Source: a candidate division KSB1 bacterium
GTDB lineage: Bacteria > Zhuqueibacterota > Zhuqueibacteria > Zhuqueibacterales > Zhuqueibacteraceae
Assembly: GCA_034506255.1 (NCBI GenBank)
Contig: JAPDPX010000011.1
Location: 62,001 to 126,000 of the forward strand
Direction of reading: 5' to 3'
DNA length: 64,000 nt
Position numbers and translations under genes: made by a program. Position 1 is the first letter of the stretch; each line of letters opens with the position of its first letter. Of the stretch, positions 62,818-64,000 are shown one piece after another. The notes below the pieces were generated by a model that was given only the letters and a program-made list of their open reading frames with translations, ran no database searches and was not told the origin of the DNA.

Positions 62818-63059
62818 TGGTCTCTCACCTTGGAAAAGCATCGCTACCACTGATGTCCCCCTGCAAGGATCCTGTGAAATCTTGAGCACAGCGCCAAGTA
62901 CCACACAGGGTTCCTACTGAATGACACGCGAAATCACATGCACAAATCAAGGTGACAATGCACTAGTGTGCTGTGAACGCGCATGGCATGGATGACTGGA
63001 TGAATTCTTCAGGATAATACTCCACGAATCGACCAAACTAATTGGAAGGGAGTGACAGC

Positions 63060-63683
63060 ATGATGAATCAATCCGACCGTATGACACGCAGGTTTCTGGC
63101 CTTTGCTTTCATCGCAGGGCCGCTGCTGCTGCTGTTTTCCGTGGGCGCGTTCACGCTGGGCATTGGTTTGATCCCGCCCGGCATCACCAGTTGGGTGGAA
63201 GGCATCTTCGGCGCCTATGCCCTGGCTTTCTTTGTTCCCATCTATCTCGAATTGGCGCGGCGGCTGAGCGCGACGCATCCGGTGTGGGGGATGATCACCT
63301 CTTTCACCGGACTGTTGGGCGCGACCACGGGCTTTGCGATCGAACTGGGCCGTCCTCTCGAGCATGTCCTGCGGCAGCACGGCGCCGGCGATGCGGTTTG
63401 GCAGGCTTTCTACGCTGCACCCGGATGGGAATACTTGTCCGTGGCCCTGCTCGGGCCGCTGTTTCCGTTGACCTCGATTCTCCTGGGGTTTGGGTTTTTG
63501 CGCGGCAAGACTTTTTCGGCGTGGGTGGCGGTGTGCTTAATTCTCGCGGGCGTCTTCTTTCCGCTGGCGCAAGTGTTGGGATGGCAAGTGGCGCTCAAGT
63601 TTTTGTATCCTCTTGCAGCCTGCTTGTGGTTGGTGGCGCTTTGGCACATTGCCCGTGAATACCTTAAAACGCAGCCGGCCTGA
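63060..63683 (+). CDS. Integral membrane protein of unknown function
   Basis: The product is 207 residues from ATG 63060, preceded by GGAAGGGAGTGACAGC. Six hydrophobic segments are visible: ~12-36 (FLAFAFIAGPLLLLFSVGAF), ~46-66, ~78-95, ~125-150 (LSVALLGPLFPLTSILLGFG), ~156-172 and ~180-198. There is no charged catalytic motif. The pattern resembles the DUF4386-like membrane proteins, but I cannot assign it. It has a single-gene layout. Confidence 0.72.
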   Translation: MMNQSDRMTRRFLAFAFIAGPLLLLFSVGAFTLGIGLIPPGITSWVEGIFGAYALAFFVPIYLELARRLSATHPVWGMITSFTGLLGATTGFAIELGRPLEHVLRQHGAGDAVWQAFYAAPGWEYLSVALLGPLFPLTSILLGFGFLRGKTFSAWVAVCLILAGVFFPLAQVLGWQVALKFLYPLAACLWLVALWHIAREYLKTQPA

Positions 63684-63722
63684 GGTGGAACGGCTATTGC
63701 GTCACCAGGGAAATACTTAGTA

Positions 63723-64000
63723 CCTGAGTTTTACATGCCGGCTTGCTGTTGCCCGGAATAAATGGCGTGTTCACAAAACTCCGTCAGTTATTCCAGGACG
63801 AAGTCACGCAAGGCTTTTTTCGAATGTCGAGCGGTTCCGACTTCGAAATTCGCCCGTTTGCCCAAAGCATCACGGCTTCTCTCCCACGAAAATGGCCTGC
63901 CACGAAATGTCTTTTTCCGTGGGATTTCTGCTTTCGTGGGCGGATGGTTTGTGTTTGATCCTGATACCTTGTGGTTGCATCGCTGTTGTGCTATAAGCAG
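63723..64000 (-). repeat. Large MITE-like dispersed repeat, copy 3 (cut by window end)
   Basis: It begins with CCTGAGTTTTACAT (63723-63736), the same terminus as the other copies, and continues as the reverse complement of 50430-50702 over its whole length: GGCTTGCTGTTGCCCGGAAT, GGCGTGTTCACAAAACTCCG, GGCTTTTTTCGAATGTCGAG, CCACGAAAATGGCCTGCCAC and GTTGCATCGCTGTTGTGCT. The element runs past the end of the window, so its second terminus is not seen. Similarity to copy 2 is roughly 85 percent by eye. Confidence 0.75.

Overview
The window is GC-rich DNA from a Gram-negative-type bacterium. Two proteins end in the QNYPNPFN-type C-terminal sorting domain of type IX secretion, and there is an MlaE/F/D lipid transport operon, a TonB-like energy transducer and several secreted proteins. 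This points to the FCB superphylum or a neighbouring candidate phylum (KSB1/Zhuqueibacterota- or Calditrichota-like). That placement is an inference from gene content; no rRNA or tRNA gene was seen.

Layout. 1-3951 (+): the tail of a secreted protein, an FAD oxidoreductase, a secreted polysaccharide deacetylase and a ROK repressor. 4088-7697 (-): a GHL10-type and a GH38-related glycosidase. 7767-8517 (-): a frameshifted ABC-transporter ATPase. 8978-11306 (+): an ECF sigma factor with two different anti-sigma-like proteins. 11364-17850 (+): Mla-type transporter, UbiE methyltransferase, methylmalonyl-CoA epimerase and a hydantoinase/oxoprolinase-family protein. 18090-21719 (+): ROK kinase-like protein, SDR, BNR-repeat protein and SET-domain protein.

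22097-42866 is a nearly one-directional (-) island of about 20 kb, interrupted only by an AraC regulator on + (25625-26551). It encodes two (alpha/alpha)6-type glycosidases, a large GH38 alpha-mannosidase, a sugar isomerase-like TIM barrel, two PLP aminotransferases, two PhyH dioxygenases, a tandem amidohydrolase, a MetE-like enzyme, a BNR protein, an unknown secreted protein and a Nei-like DNA glycosylase. A Gfo/Idh/MocA oxidoreductase, a wrecked GH30-like gene and a secreted sialate O-acetylesterase follow (43110-47959). I read the whole as a catabolic locus for complex, probably mannose-containing and acylated or amino-modified glycans; the substrate is not known.

48000-54900 is gene-poor and holds a strong bidirectional terminator, a TPR protein, a GMC oxidoreductase/TonB pair and a small membrane protein among dispersed repeats. 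54934-63683 (+) is central metabolism: citrate synthase, a stand-alone receiver, malate dehydrogenase, a cysteine-rich lipoprotein, phosphotransbutyrylase, butyrate kinase, a SagB-like nitroreductase, a PEBP protein and a membrane protein.

The least conventional signals are repeats. There are short MITE-like elements bounded by about 14-bp inverted repeats of the form CCTGAATTTTGCAT (8544-8793 and 60103-60287, with related longer copies near 50430-50702 and 63723-64000). A second, palindrome-rich family occurs at 41882-41983 and 50194-50277. Two genes (7767-8517 and 44428-45805) are broken by several frameshifts.
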